A stretch of DNA of 64,000 bases. It comes from Sediminihaliea albiluteola (GTDB lineage: Bacteria > Pseudomonadota > Gammaproteobacteria > Pseudomonadales > Halieaceae). A program made the translations under genes and the position numbers. Below are positions 9,327 to 18,486 of the stretch, piece after piece (the stretch's first letter is position 1; every line of letters begins with the position of its first letter). The stretch spans positions 806,001 through 870,000 of the forward strand of contig NZ_JACFXU010000014.1 of the NCBI RefSeq assembly GCF_014077625.1. Direction: 5' to 3'. Below the pieces are notes generated by a model. The model made no database searches. It had not been told where the DNA came from and saw only the letters and a program-made list of their open reading frames with translations.

Positions 9327-10148
9327 TTGAGCACACCGAATATCGCCTTTATCGGCGCCGGCAACATGGCTAGCAGCATTGTCGGAGGGCTGATTGAAAG
9401 CGGTCATCCGGCCAGCGCTATTCGCGCCGCCGACCCCTACCCAGATAGCCTGAGCAAGCTCCGCCGCATCGCGCCGGTAGAGACCTTTGAAGATAATGCC
9501 GCTGCAGTAAAAGGTGCTGACGTTGTTATTCTGGCGGTCAAACCACAGCTGATGACAGAGGCCTTGACTAGCATCTCAGCCGCGGTCAAAGAAGCCGACG
9601 CGCTGATTATCTCCATCGCTGCAGGCGTCACCATTGATAGCATGGCAAAATACCTCGGCGAACAGACTGCTATTGTGCGCTGCATGCCCAATACCCCGGC
9701 GCTGCTCTCTTGCGGTGCTAGCGCCTTATTCGCCAGCCAGCAGGTCAGCGCCACACAGCGTCAATACGCCGAAGATATTTTGGCTGCTGTCGGCATCGTC
9801 AGCTGGGTGGACAATGAAGCTGCGCTGGATGCTATCACCGCACTATCTGGCAGTGGTCCGGCTTACTTCTTCTTATTTATGGAAGCCATGATAGACAGTG
9901 GCTGTAAACTTGGCTTAGACCGTGACACTGCCACCGCCATGGCCCAGCAAACCGCCCTCGGCGCAGCGCGCATGGCCCTCGAAAGCGAGGCCGACCTGGC
10001 CACTTTGCGACAGCAGGTCACTAGCCCCGGCGGTACCACCCAAGCTGCCGTAGAAAGTTTTGAGCGCGACGGCCTGCGAGACATTATTGAGCGCGCCATG
10101 CAGGCCGCGGCAATACGGGCTAAAGAATTAGCCGGCGATACTGAATAA
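9327..10148 (+). CDS. proC: Pyrroline-5-carboxylate reductase
   Basis: Last step of proline synthesis, NAD(P)H-dependent. The 273-aa protein begins with the Rossmann motif FIGAGNMASSI, continues with AVKPQ and the VRCMPNTPA segment, and carries the C-terminal dimerisation signature ALSGSGPAYFF. The TTG at 9327 is the start that places the Rossmann motif at its normal distance from the N-terminus. It is followed 14 bp later by yggT. Confidence 0.96.
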   Translation: MSTPNIAFIGAGNMASSIVGGLIESGHPASAIRAADPYPDSLSKLRRIAPVETFEDNAAAVKGADVVILAVKPQLMTEALTSISAAVKEADALIISIAAGVTIDSMAKYLGEQTAIVRCMPNTPALLSCGASALFASQQVSATQRQYAEDILAAVGIVSWVDNEAALDAITALSGSGPAYFFLFMEAMIDSGCKLGLDRDTATAMAQQTALGAARMALESEADLATLRQQVTSPGGTTQAAVESFERDGLRDIIERAMQAAAIRAKELAGDTE

Positions 10149-10162
10149 AGGAGACTCCCTGC

Positions 10163-10750
10163 GTGAATGCGTTTAGTGACATTTTGGGCTATTTGCTACA
10201 GACCGCTATCAGCCTGTACCTCTTGGCGATGCTGTTGCGCCTAGTTCTGCAACTCGTGCGCGCCGATTTTTACAACCCGATTAGTCAATTTCTAGTCAAG
10301 ATCACCAACCCACTGGTGCTGCCCCTGCGTCGCGTTTTACCCAATGTGGCTAGGCTAGACTTGGCCTCACTAAGCTTGGCATTACTCTTACAAATATTGG
10401 CCATTGCCAGTATTTTACTGCTCAACGGTCTGCCTCTGCCAAACCCTTTTGTACTTATCGTATGGGGCTTTATCGGCTTATTATCACTGCTGGTTAACAT
10501 ATATTTTTTCGCTTTGTTAGCAGTCATTATCCTGAGCTGGATAGCGCCGAACAGCAATAGCCCAGCACTGCTGCTCTTGCATCAAATTACTGAGCCAGTG
10601 ATGGCGCCTTTTCGCAAGATGCTGCCTCCAATGGGCGGCATGGACTTCTCACCGATCATTGTTTTTATCCTAATTAACGTGATTCAAATTGCCCTGCGAC
10701 ACATGGCCGTAGGGGCGGGCCTTCATCCGGCTCTGGTCATCGGTCTATAA
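10163..10750 (+). CDS. yggT: YggT family membrane protein
   Basis: Integral membrane protein of 195 aa with two tandem YGGT repeats, each a pair of hydrophobic segments around an LxxFPNPxxxFxxxxTxPxxxPxRxxxP-like stretch: [24 protein letters not shown] near 30-55 and [23 protein letters not shown] near 130-155. The family has been linked to osmotic-shock tolerance; its role is not firmly known. A GGAG ribosome-binding site precedes the GTG start. It sits between proC and metX. Confidence 0.93.
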   Translation: MNAFSDILGYLLQTAISLYLLAMLLRLVLQLVRADFYNPISQFLVKITNPLVLPLRRVLPNVARLDLASLSLALLLQILAIASILLLNGLPLPNPFVLIVWGFIGLLSLLVNIYFFALLAVIILSWIAPNSNSPALLLLHQITEPVMAPFRKMLPPMGGMDFSPIIVFILINVIQIALRHMAVGAGLHPALVIGL

Positions 10751-10761
10751 GGCGGCTAACT

Positions 10762-11910
10762 ATGTCTCAGACCAAAGCTAAATCCTCCGTGGGAATTGTA
10801 GAGCCTCAAAGTGCCTACTTTGATGAGCCCCTACTACTGGCTTGTGGCCGCGAGCTCGCAGGCTACGAACTGGTATACGAGTGCTATGGTCAGCTCAACG
10901 CCGAGGCCTCGAATGCCGTATTGATCTGCCACGCGCTCAGCGGCAACCATCACGCTGCTGGCTATCACAGTGAAGATGATCGCAAGCCCGGTTGGTGGGA
11001 CGCCTATATAGGTCCGGGCAAGCCGATTGATACAGAGCGATTTTTTGTCGTTTGCCTGAACAACCTCGGTGGTTGCCACGGCTCCACTGGCCCGACCTCC
11101 ATCAACCCAGATACCGGCAAGCCCTGGGGCCCTGATTTCCCACCGCTGCGAGTGCGGGACTGGGTTCACAGCCAAAAACGCCTCGCTGAGCGGCTCGGAA
11201 TTACTTGCTGGGCGGCGGTTATTGGTGGCAGTCTCGGGGGCATGCAAGCCATGCGCTGGGCCTTAGAGTATCCCGACATGCTGCAACACTGCGTGGTCAT
11301 TGCCTCGGCCATGAAGCTCAGTGCACAAAATATCGCTTTTAATGAAATTGCTCGTCATGCCATTCAGTCCGACCCCGACTTTGCTGATGGCCACTACTTG
11401 GAGCAAGACTCTGTACCCGCACAAGGCCTAGGCTTGGCCCGCATGGTGGGACATATCACCTACCTATCAGACGATGCCATGGCGCAAAAGTTTGGCCGCG
11501 ATTTACGCCGCGGCACCTTGGATCAGGGCGATGAAAACTCAGTAGAGTTTCAGGTGCAAAGCTATTTGCGCTATCAAGGTAGCCAGTTTTCAAACCGCTT
11601 TGATGCTAACACCTATATTCTGATGACCCGGGCGCTGGATTACTTCGACTTGGCCAGAGAATATGGCGACGACCCAGTAGAGGCTTTCCGTCGGGCCAAG
11701 TGCAGCTTTCTGGTGATATCTTTTTCAACTGATTGGCGTTTTTCACCCCAGCGCTCCCGCGAAATAGTCGATGCATTGATCGCCGCTGACCGGCCAGTCA
11801 GCTACTGTGAAATAGAAGCCCACGAAGGGCACGATGCATTTTTACTGCCGCTGCCGCGTTATATGGAAGTGTTCGACGCCTATATGCAGCGTGTTGGAGT
11901 AAGTGACTGA
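10762..11910 (+). CDS. metX: Homoserine O-acyltransferase MetX
   Basis: Alpha/beta-hydrolase-fold acyltransferase activating homoserine for methionine synthesis; in this lineage MetX enzymes generally use succinyl-CoA, but the donor cannot be read safely here. The 382-aa protein has the oxyanion region [19 protein letters not shown], the nucleophile elbow [10 protein letters not shown] (Ser near 155) and the catalytic His in [10 protein letters not shown] near 355. Its TGA overlaps the metW ATG by one base, so the two are translationally coupled. Confidence 0.96.
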   Translation: MSQTKAKSSVGIVEPQSAYFDEPLLLACGRELAGYELVYECYGQLNAEASNAVLICHALSGNHHAAGYHSEDDRKPGWWDAYIGPGKPIDTERFFVVCLNNLGGCHGSTGPTSINPDTGKPWGPDFPPLRVRDWVHSQKRLAERLGITCWAAVIGGSLGGMQAMRWALEYPDMLQHCVVIASAMKLSAQNIAFNEIARHAIQSDPDFADGHYLEQDSVPAQGLGLARMVGHITYLSDDAMAQKFGRDLRRGTLDQGDENSVEFQVQSYLRYQGSQFSNRFDANTYILMTRALDYFDLAREYGDDPVEAFRRAKCSFLVISFSTDWRFSPQRSREIVDALIAADRPVSYCEIEAHEGHDAFLLPLPRYMEVFDAYMQRVGVSD

Positions 11911-12500
11911 TGCGCTTAGATCTCACTCATATTCAACGCTGGATCGCTCCTGGATCCAAGGTATTAGACTTAGGCTGTGGTAACGGCGTGTTTCTCCGCC
12001 AACTGCAGGACACTCGCAATGTACGCGGCATGGGCCTAGAAATTGACCCCGCCAACATTAGCGCCGCCATTGGCCGCGGGCTGAACATTGTTGAGCAAAA
12101 CATGGATCTGGGCCTGGATAACTTCCCCGACCAAAGCTTTGATACTGTGGTAATGGCTCACGCACTCCAAGTGGTGCACTATCCCGACAGGGTCCTCGAC
12201 GAAATGCTGCGTATTGGCCGCGAAGGCGTAGTAACCTTCCCCAACTTTGGCCATTGGCGCTGTCGCATCTACTTGGCATTTCGCGGTCGCATGCCGGTCT
12301 CAAAGTTTATGCCCCATAGCTGGTACGATACCCCCAACATCCACTTTTGTACGGTGACAGACTTTGAAGCACTTTGCCGCGATAAAGGCATACGCATATT
12401 GGATCGTGAAATGGTCGGCAACACCCAGCGACGCCCCCTGCTGGCCCGCCTTTGGCCAAACCTCTTCGCCCTCACTGCGGTCTACAGGATCACCCGCTAA
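11910..12500 (+). CDS. metW: Methionine biosynthesis protein MetW
   Basis: Class I methyltransferase-fold protein, 196 aa, with the SAM motif VLDLGCGNGVFL at residues 19-30. MetW works with MetX in homoserine acylation in several proteobacteria. Other family segments are VVMAHALQVVHYPDRVL and TFPNFGHWRCR. It overlaps metX by one base (TGATG), and the signal-peptide protein gene starts immediately downstream. Confidence 0.96.
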   Translation: MRLDLTHIQRWIAPGSKVLDLGCGNGVFLRQLQDTRNVRGMGLEIDPANISAAIGRGLNIVEQNMDLGLDNFPDQSFDTVVMAHALQVVHYPDRVLDEMLRIGREGVVTFPNFGHWRCRIYLAFRGRMPVSKFMPHSWYDTPNIHFCTVTDFEALCRDKGIRILDREMVGNTQRRPLLARLWPNLFALTAVYRITR

Positions 12501-12501
12501 G

Positions 12502-12945
12502 ATGTCGCGCCCACTATCAGCTGCACTGCTCTTCGCTGCAGCAGTACTTGCCAGTGTCGGAGCTATGGCTCAGCAATCAGAGCGCTTCGGCCCTTACGAG
12601 CTGCATTACAGCGTGGTCAACACCAGCTTTCTAGCGCCTGAAGTCGCCGCCCAGTACGGTATTGTCCGCGGCAAAAAGCGCGCCATTTTAAACCTCGCCG
12701 TTCGCGAGCATGTCGAAGGTGGTGCTAGCGAAGCTAGAACTATGCTGATTAAAGGGCACACCAAGGACCTGATACAAGCTCAGGACTTAAGCTTTCAGGA
12801 AGTGCGCGAGGGCCCAGCTATTTATTACCTAGCACCCTTCAAATTTATCAATCGCGAATGGCGCTTTTTTAAGCTGCACTTCCGCCCCGAAGGGGCGACT
12901 GAAACCTATACTTTCGAATTCAAACATCAACTGTATGTTCACTAA
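12502..12945 (+). CDS. DUF4426 exported protein
   Basis: A 147-aa secreted protein of unknown function. The frame is open further upstream, but the ATG at 12502 begins a clean signal peptide (hydrophobic AALLFAAAVLASVGAMA followed by Q) and sits one base after metW. The mature part matches DUF4426 features such as YELHYSVVNTSFL and AILNLAVRE. Its conserved place between metW and rdgB in Pseudomonas-like genomes supports the call, not a function. Confidence 0.88.
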   Translation: MSRPLSAALLFAAAVLASVGAMAQQSERFGPYELHYSVVNTSFLAPEVAAQYGIVRGKKRAILNLAVREHVEGGASEARTMLIKGHTKDLIQAQDLSFQEVREGPAIYYLAPFKFINREWRFFKLHFRPEGATETYTFEFKHQLYVH

Positions 12946-12948
12946 AGT

Positions 12949-13560
12949 ATGACAGACTCCTCAACCACAGCCGGCACCGTGGTGCTGGCCAGCGGCAATG
13001 CCGGCAAGCTAAAAGAACTGGATCGTATTCTCGCGCCACTGGGTTTCAGGCTGCGCTCACAAGGCGAGTTTGATGTGCCGGAAGTGGCCGAGACAGGTCT
13101 GAGCTTTGTTGAGAATGCCCTAATCAAAGCCCGCGCCGCTGCCGAGCACACCGGCTTGCCCGCCATTGCTGACGACTCTGGACTGGAGGTCGATGCACTT
13201 CAGGGAGCCCCCGGCATCCACTCTGCACGCTACTCTGGCGAAGGCGATGAAGGCAACAACCGCAAGCTACTAGCTGCGCTGGAGGGCCTAGGGCAGGAGC
13301 AGCGCAGTGCCCGCTTCCACTGTGTACTGGTGTTTATGCGCCACGCCAATGACCCCACTCCCATTATCTGTCAGGGCAGCTGGGAGGGCTTTATTCTCGA
13401 TGCCCCCAGCGGTGAACAAGGCTTTGGCTACGACCCTGTGTTCTACGTTCCAGCCGAGGGCTGCAGTGCCGCTGAATTGCCCCGCGACCTAAAAAATCGC
13501 ATCAGTCACCGCGCTCAAGCCTGCGCCTTGCTAGCTGAGGCCTTACAGCCGCAACGCTGA
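12949..13560 (+). CDS. rdgB: dITP/XTP pyrophosphatase
   Basis: Removes non-canonical purine nucleotides (dITP, XTP) from the pool. The 203-aa protein shows [12 protein letters not shown] at residues 13-24, [11 protein letters not shown] near 75, GIHSARYSG and the C-terminal GFGYDPVF and SHRAQA segments, all family signatures. Its stop overlaps the hemW start by one base (TGATG). Confidence 0.97.
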   Translation: MTDSSTTAGTVVLASGNAGKLKELDRILAPLGFRLRSQGEFDVPEVAETGLSFVENALIKARAAAEHTGLPAIADDSGLEVDALQGAPGIHSARYSGEGDEGNNRKLLAALEGLGQEQRSARFHCVLVFMRHANDPTPIICQGSWEGFILDAPSGEQGFGYDPVFYVPAEGCSAAELPRDLKNRISHRAQACALLAEALQPQR

Positions 13561-14699
13561 TGCTGACAGAATTGCCCCCTCTGGGCCTCTATATTCACCT
13601 ACCCTGGTGCGAACGCAAGTGCCCTTACTGCGACTTTAATTCTCACGAAGCGCAAGTCATACCGGAGCAGGCCTATATCCAAGCGCTGCTACAGGACCTC
13701 GATGGGGAGCTGGCACGGGCCCAAGGCCGCCAACTAAGCAGCCTCTTTATCGGTGGTGGCACCCCCAGCCTATTCAGTGCTGCTGCCATTGCGACATTGA
13801 TGGCAGGCATATCTGCTCGCCTGCCCTTGGCAAAGCACTTCGAAGCCACTATGGAAGCCAACCCCGGTAGTGCCGAAGCGGACAAATTTGCGGGCTTTCG
13901 CGCGGCCGGCATCAACCGCCTGTCACTGGGAGTACAGTCCTTTAATGATGCCCAATTACAGGCTCTGGGCCGGGTGCACTCCGCGGCACAGGCCCATGCA
14001 GCAATCGCGATGGCTGGCCGCGCTGGTTTCGACAACCTCAATATCGATCTCATGCACGGCCTTCCCGGCCAACAAAGTGAGCGCGGCCTAGACGACATCC
14101 GCAGCGCTCTGTCCTACCAACCTACCCACCTCTCCTGGTATCAATTGACCATTGAGCCCAACACGCTGTTCCACAAGCGGCCACCCACCCTGCCAGTAGA
14201 GGACACCCTGGCAGCCATTCAAGAAGGTGGGGAGGATATTTTAGTGGCAGCAGGGCTGAGTGCTTATGAAGTATCAGCTTGGTCACTGCCCGGACGGGAG
14301 TGTCGCCACAACCTCAACTACTGGTCTTTCGGGGATTATTTAGCCATCGGGGCTGGCGCCCACGGCAAAATTACTTGGCCCGATGGCCGCATTGAGCGCT
14401 ACGCTAAGCGCAAGCAGCCCAAGGAATATATGCAAGCTCAAGCGGGTGCTTTCACCGGCAGCCAGCGCTGGCTGTCGGCAGAGGACTTGCCTGGAGAATA
14501 CATGATGAATGCCCTGCGCTTAGCAGAGGGCACTGAACTTCAGGCTTTTACACAGCGCACCGGACTCAGCTTAGAGACTATCGAGGCACCTTTAGCCGCA
14601 CTAAGCCAGCGCGGCCTGATCGAAATTGTTGATGGAAAGTTACGCTGTAGTGCCGTTGGTTGGCGCTTTCTAGATACGGTGGTGGCAGAGTTTTTCTAG
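13560..14699 (+). CDS. hemW: HemW, radical SAM haem chaperone
   Basis: Radical-SAM protein formerly called coproporphyrinogen III oxidase-like, now regarded as a haem chaperone. The 379-aa sequence opens with LYIHLPWCERKCPYCDF, giving the CxxxCxxC iron-sulfur motif, then FIGGGTPSL and a HemN C-terminal domain. It is the last gene of the coupled metX-to-hemW run; trmB converges 11 bp downstream. Confidence 0.95.
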   Translation: MLTELPPLGLYIHLPWCERKCPYCDFNSHEAQVIPEQAYIQALLQDLDGELARAQGRQLSSLFIGGGTPSLFSAAAIATLMAGISARLPLAKHFEATMEANPGSAEADKFAGFRAAGINRLSLGVQSFNDAQLQALGRVHSAAQAHAAIAMAGRAGFDNLNIDLMHGLPGQQSERGLDDIRSALSYQPTHLSWYQLTIEPNTLFHKRPPTLPVEDTLAAIQEGGEDILVAAGLSAYEVSAWSLPGRECRHNLNYWSFGDYLAIGAGAHGKITWPDGRIERYAKRKQPKEYMQAQAGAFTGSQRWLSAEDLPGEYMMNALRLAEGTELQAFTQRTGLSLETIEAPLAALSQRGLIEIVDGKLRCSAVGWRFLDTVVAEFF

Positions 14700-14710
14700 C
14701 AACACTAGTT

Positions 14711-15436
14711 TCAATCGCTGTCTAAGCGCTCAAAGAGCAAATCCCAAACGCCATGCCCTAGTCGCTCGCCGCGCTGCTCAAACTTAGTCAGCGGCCGATG
14801 CGCCGGTCGTGGGGCAAACTGCCCTGGGCCTGCGGTATTGCGCAAAGCTGTATTGGCTGACAAAACCTCCATCATCTGCTCGGCGTAGTTTTCCCAGTCG
14901 GTCGCCAAGTGCAAGCGACCACCGGGTATTAAGCGAGATACCAGTAGCTCGACAAAAGGAGCCTGGATCAAGCGGCGCTTATGATGGCGCTTTTTGTGCC
15001 AAGGGTCAGGGAAGAATATTTGCAGTGTATCCAGTGAATCTGGCGCAATACAGTGCTCTAGCACTTCTACTGCATCGTGCCGGTAGAGCCTCAAATTGCT
15101 CAGCTTGCGCTCATCAATATCGTGCAACAAGCGCCCCACACCGGGGGTGTGCACTTCGATGCCAATGAAGTCCTTTTCTGGCGCGGCAGCAGCCATCTCA
15201 GCCAGAGACTGCCCCATACCAAAGCCAATTTCTAATACCCGTGGCGCCCGGCGGCCAAACACCGCATCAAGGTCTAGAGTCTGAGCTGAGTAATCCAAGC
15301 CCCAACGCTCCCAGCCCGCATCATAGGCGCGCTTTTGCGCTTCCGTCATGCGCCCAGTGCGCAGCACATAACTGCGAATCCGGCGCTCCTTTGGCGCTTT
15401 CTTCTCTGTGTCTAACACGCTTGTCTCATCACTCAC
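14711..15436 (-). CDS. trmB: tRNA (guanine46-N7)-methyltransferase
   Basis: Methylates G46 in tRNA variable loops. SAM motif [11 protein letters not shown] near residue 75 and the TrmB signature [16 protein letters not shown] near 150 are present. The frame is open to 15475, but a GTG at 15436 overlaps the DUF423 stop in a GTGA junction, so I take it as the start, giving 241 aa and coupling to the upstream gene. Convergent with hemW. Confidence 0.94.
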   Translation of the reverse strand: MSDETSVLDTEKKAPKERRIRSYVLRTGRMTEAQKRAYDAGWERWGLDYSAQTLDLDAVFGRRAPRVLEIGFGMGQSLAEMAAAAPEKDFIGIEVHTPGVGRLLHDIDERKLSNLRLYRHDAVEVLEHCIAPDSLDTLQIFFPDPWHKKRHHKRRLIQAPFVELLVSRLIPGGRLHLATDWENYAEQMMEVLSANTALRNTAGPGQFAPRPAHRPLTKFEQRGERLGHGVWDLLFERLDSD

Positions 15437-15810
15437 TGGGCCATCTTCCAGCCCACGACCATTAAGCAAGCCCAACCTGCAATAAAGGCTAAGCCCCCCA
15501 GTGGCGTGATGGCACCAAGCCAGCGAAGGCCTGTTAAAGCCAGTAGATAAAGGCTGCCCGAAAACAGCAGTAAACCCACTAGAAACAAACTGCCGCTACT
15601 GCGCAGCAGCGTGGTTTGCGGATGATGTAAAGCCAGAACACCCACCGCAAGCAAGGCTAGGGCATGGTAAAAATGGTATTGCACCGCCGTCTCGAATACG
15701 CCCATAGCGTAGTCATCTAGGCGATTGCGCAGTGCGTGGGCGCCAAAGGCACCAAAGGCCACGGCCAAAAAACCAGCTAAGGCACCTAGGGGAAGAAAGA
15801 TATTGTTCAT
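15433..15810 (-). CDS. DUF423 membrane protein
   Basis: Small inner-membrane protein (125 aa) with four hydrophobic segments. The DUF423 signature GAFGAHALR follows the first helix. The ATG at 15810 begins [14 protein letters not shown], the normal family start, rather than the ATG 14 codons upstream. Function unknown; it is coupled by a 4-bp overlap to trmB. Confidence 0.9.
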   Translation of the reverse strand: MNNIFLPLGALAGFLAVAFGAFGAHALRNRLDDYAMGVFETAVQYHFYHALALLAVGVLALHHPQTTLLRSSGSLFLVGLLLFSGSLYLLALTGLRWLGAITPLGGLAFIAGWACLMVVGWKMAQ

Positions 15811-15859
15811 AGGGGAAGTGTAGCGCAAGCTGGGGCGGAGAGCCCGCCCCAAGGTCGAA

Positions 15860-16714
15860 TTAAGCAGCGATTGCGGCGCGCAATTTTTTCATCGCGTTCT
15901 GTTCTAGCTGGCGAATGCGCTCTGCAGATACGCCATAGTGGCTAGCCAGCTCGTGTAGCGTGGCCTTTTCCTCTGCCAGCCAACGCTGGGCTAGGATATC
16001 GCGGCTACGCTCATCTAAATCTGCCAAAGCCATATGCAGCTGCTGCTCGCTATTAGCCTGCCAATCGCTGGATTCCACAGCTTCTGCTGGGTCGGAGCGC
16101 TGATCTTCTAAGTAGTACTGAGGCGCATGCCAAGCATCATCGTCATCACTGTCTACCGGCGAGTCAAAAGCGACATCGCGGCTGCTCAAGCGTCCTTCCA
16201 TACGCTGAACTTCGCTGACATCTACGCCCAAATCTTCCGCCACAGCGCGAGTCTCTTCAGCACTGAGCCAAGCCAGATCTTTTTTGGCACTACGCAGGTT
16301 AAAGAACAGCTTGCGCTGTGCCTTAGTTGTGGCCACTTTTACGATGCGCCAGTTACGCAGAATAAATTCGTGCATTTCAGCTTTGATCCAATGCACCGCA
16401 AAAGACACCAAGCGCACTCCCTTTTCAGGGTTAAAGCGCTTAACGGCCTTCATCAAACCGACGTTACCTTCCTGAATCAAATCGGCCTCAGCCAAGCCAT
16501 AACCGGTGTAGCTGCGCGCAATGTGAACTACGAAGCGCAGATGTGACATCACCAGCTCGCGGGCTGCTTCTACATTGTCGTTGTAGTACAGGTCCTCGGC
16601 CAATTCCCGCTCTCGCTCCGGAGTCAGCAAGGGAATTCTGCTTACGGCCTGCACGTAGGCCCCAAGATTCGCTCCCGGTACCATCTGGTCTACAGGCTGT
16701 AGGGTTGTATTCAT
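15860..16714 (-). CDS. rpoH: RNA polymerase sigma-32 (heat shock)
   Basis: Sigma factor directing RNA polymerase to heat-shock promoters. The 284-aa protein has region 2 with DLIQEGNVGLMKAVKRF and the core-binding segments, the RpoH box QRKLFFNLR near residue 135 that separates it from other sigma-70 proteins, and a region 4 helix-turn-helix at the C-terminus (GVSAERIRQLEQNAMKKL). The ATG has GGAG 8 bases upstream. A perfect CIRCE operator lies 31-57 bp upstream, so HrcA repression is expected. It lies 135 bp downstream of ftsX in the same direction. Confidence 0.97.
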   Translation of the reverse strand: MNTTLQPVDQMVPGANLGAYVQAVSRIPLLTPERERELAEDLYYNDNVEAARELVMSHLRFVVHIARSYTGYGLAEADLIQEGNVGLMKAVKRFNPEKGVRLVSFAVHWIKAEMHEFILRNWRIVKVATTKAQRKLFFNLRSAKKDLAWLSAEETRAVAEDLGVDVSEVQRMEGRLSSRDVAFDSPVDSDDDDAWHAPQYYLEDQRSDPAEAVESSDWQANSEQQLHMALADLDERSRDILAQRWLAEEKATLHELASHYGVSAERIRQLEQNAMKKLRAAIAA

Positions 16715-16744
16715 ATGATGGTCTCCATAATCAAGCCGCCAAGT

Positions 16745-16771
16745 TTAGCACTCCTGATATTAGAGTGCTAA
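16745..16771. promoter_or_regulatory. CIRCE element (HrcA operator) upstream of rpoH
   Basis: Perfect 27-bp match to CIRCE: TTAGCACTC, nine bases, GAGTGCTAA, with both 9-bp arms exact. It lies between ftsX and rpoH, ending 31 bp before the rpoH start codon. CIRCE is the binding site of the heat-shock repressor HrcA, normally in front of groESL or hrcA-grpE-dnaK. No hrcA gene is in the window. Confidence 0.93.
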
Positions 16772-16849
16772 TCCTGCAAAAGTTCCCTGATAGGCTCTAA
16801 ATAAACAGAGAATATTCATTATTTATCAGTGGCTTAAGCTACTAAGGCC

Positions 16850-17827
16850 TCAGCGCGGCTCAATCGCTCCAAGATGGCGCGATACCGCCAGCCAAGCACC
16901 GATCAGACCCAGAGCTCCACCGAGTAAAACCAGCTGTAAACTGCCAATTAAGCCGATCCCACTCAGCTGGAAATTGCTTTGGTATAGGCTAGCTAAATTG
17001 CTCACCGGTTGCTCCAAAAAGAACAGCGCCGCCAGCACTAGCAGGGCAGCAATAAAGCCACCGCCCACGCCATACCATAGACCAGTGTAGAGAAATGGCC
17101 TGCGCACAAAGGCATTACTGCCGCCCACTAGCTTGACGATAATGATCTCATCGCGGCGGTTTTCAATTGCCAAGCGAATAGTATTGCCGAGAATCAGCAC
17201 CACCCCGAGCACTAAAACGCCGGCCAAGCCCAGCACTAGGCGGCGACTCAAATCCATCAGGTTATTTAAGCGCTGTACCCAAGCCATATCGACAACCGCC
17301 TGCTCGACGGGCTGCAGTGCCAGTAGCTCAGCTTGTAAAACTGAAGGCTCAACACCCGTAGCGGGGCTCACTAACAGCAGGTGCGGCAGGGGGTTCTCAT
17401 CGAGACTAGCCACCACATCAGTAAAACCAGAGAGCTCGGCAAACTCTTCCAGCGCGGCAACTTTATCCACCAGTACTGCTTCGGCCACATCGCCGCGCTC
17501 CTGCAGCTCTGCTTGCAGGGCTTGGGCGGCCTCCGCCCCAGTAGATTTCAGCAAAAATAGCGATATTTGCGCCGGACTGTCCCAGCTACCACTGACTTCG
17601 CGGGCATTATCAAGGGCCACACTCAAGGCCGTTGGCAGGGCCATTGCAATCCCAATTACCAGCCAGGTCAGCAGACTTGAACCAAGATTGTCCAGCACTC
17701 GGCGCAAGCTATCGGCGGCCGACAAACTGTGGTGATCGCGCCAGCTGCGATAGCGGTCGAGAAAACGCGCTCGACTCGTGCTAGCACCCTCGCGCCGCTG
17801 GGCCGCACCAGAAGCTTTAGCTCTCAC
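16850..17827 (-). CDS. ftsX: Cell division protein FtsX
   Basis: Inner-membrane partner of FtsE; the complex activates septal amidases through EnvC. The 325-aa protein has a basic N-terminus, a first membrane helix near residues 50-72, a periplasmic domain, and three further helices (about 195-220, 245-270, 290-315). It overlaps ftsE by 4 bp. The order ftsY-ftsE-ftsX-rpoH is the standard gammaproteobacterial arrangement. Confidence 0.96.
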   Translation of the reverse strand: MRAKASGAAQRREGASTSRARFLDRYRSWRDHHSLSAADSLRRVLDNLGSSLLTWLVIGIAMALPTALSVALDNAREVSGSWDSPAQISLFLLKSTGAEAAQALQAELQERGDVAEAVLVDKVAALEEFAELSGFTDVVASLDENPLPHLLLVSPATGVEPSVLQAELLALQPVEQAVVDMAWVQRLNNLMDLSRRLVLGLAGVLVLGVVLILGNTIRLAIENRRDEIIIVKLVGGSNAFVRRPFLYTGLWYGVGGGFIAALLVLAALFFLEQPVSNLASLYQSNFQLSGIGLIGSLQLVLLGGALGLIGAWLAVSRHLGAIEPR

Positions 17828-18486
17828 GAGGCAGCTCCCAGCAAGCGCCCGTCGCGCAGGGTTAAAATCCGATGCTGCATACGGGAAATCAGAGCCAGAT
17901 CGTGGCTAGCAATCAGCACCGTCACCCCCACTTGGTTAAAAGCTTCAAATAGCTGCATAATTTCCGCCGATAGCGCGGGGTCTAAGTTACCTGTGGGCTC
18001 ATCCGCCAACAGAATACGCGGCCTAGCCACTACCGCGCGAGCAATACCCACCCGCTGCTGTTCACCGCCTGACAAGGTAATAGGTAGCGCCCGCTCCCGG
18101 GACAATAAGCCAACTTTATCAAGAGCCGCCCGGGTACGACGGGCCACCTCGCGGTGATCGTAGCCGGCGATGATCAGTGGCAGCGCAACGTTGTCGAATA
18201 CCGTCCGATCAAACAATAATTTGTGATTTTGAAAGACCACGCCAATATTGCGGCGGTGCCGCGGGATACCCCGCGAGGAGACCTTGGCCAAGTCTTGCCC
18301 ATCCACTATCACCTTGCCGCGGGTAGGCCGGTCCATCAGCATGATCAACCTGAGCAGCGTACTTTTACCGGCGCCAGAATGACCAGTGAGAAAAACCAGC
18401 TCGTCACGGGCGATATCTACGCTCACTTCGCGCAGGGCGTCATGGCCCTCCTCGTAGCGCTTAGTTACCCGCTCAAAACTGATCAT
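17824..18486 (-). CDS. ftsE: Cell division ATP-binding protein FtsE
   Basis: ABC-type ATPase, 220 aa, driving FtsX at the division septum. Walker A GHSGAGKST near residue 35, signature LSGGEQQRV near 138 and Walker B ILLADEPTGNLD near 158 are visible. It starts within 4 bp of the ftsY stop and ends over the ftsX start, so the three genes are translationally coupled. Confidence 0.97.
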   Translation of the reverse strand: MISFERVTKRYEEGHDALREVSVDIARDELVFLTGHSGAGKSTLLRLIMLMDRPTRGKVIVDGQDLAKVSSRGIPRHRRNIGVVFQNHKLLFDRTVFDNVALPLIIAGYDHREVARRTRAALDKVGLLSRERALPITLSGGEQQRVGIARAVVARPRILLADEPTGNLDPALSAEIMQLFEAFNQVGVTVLIASHDLALISRMQHRILTLRDGRLLGAAS

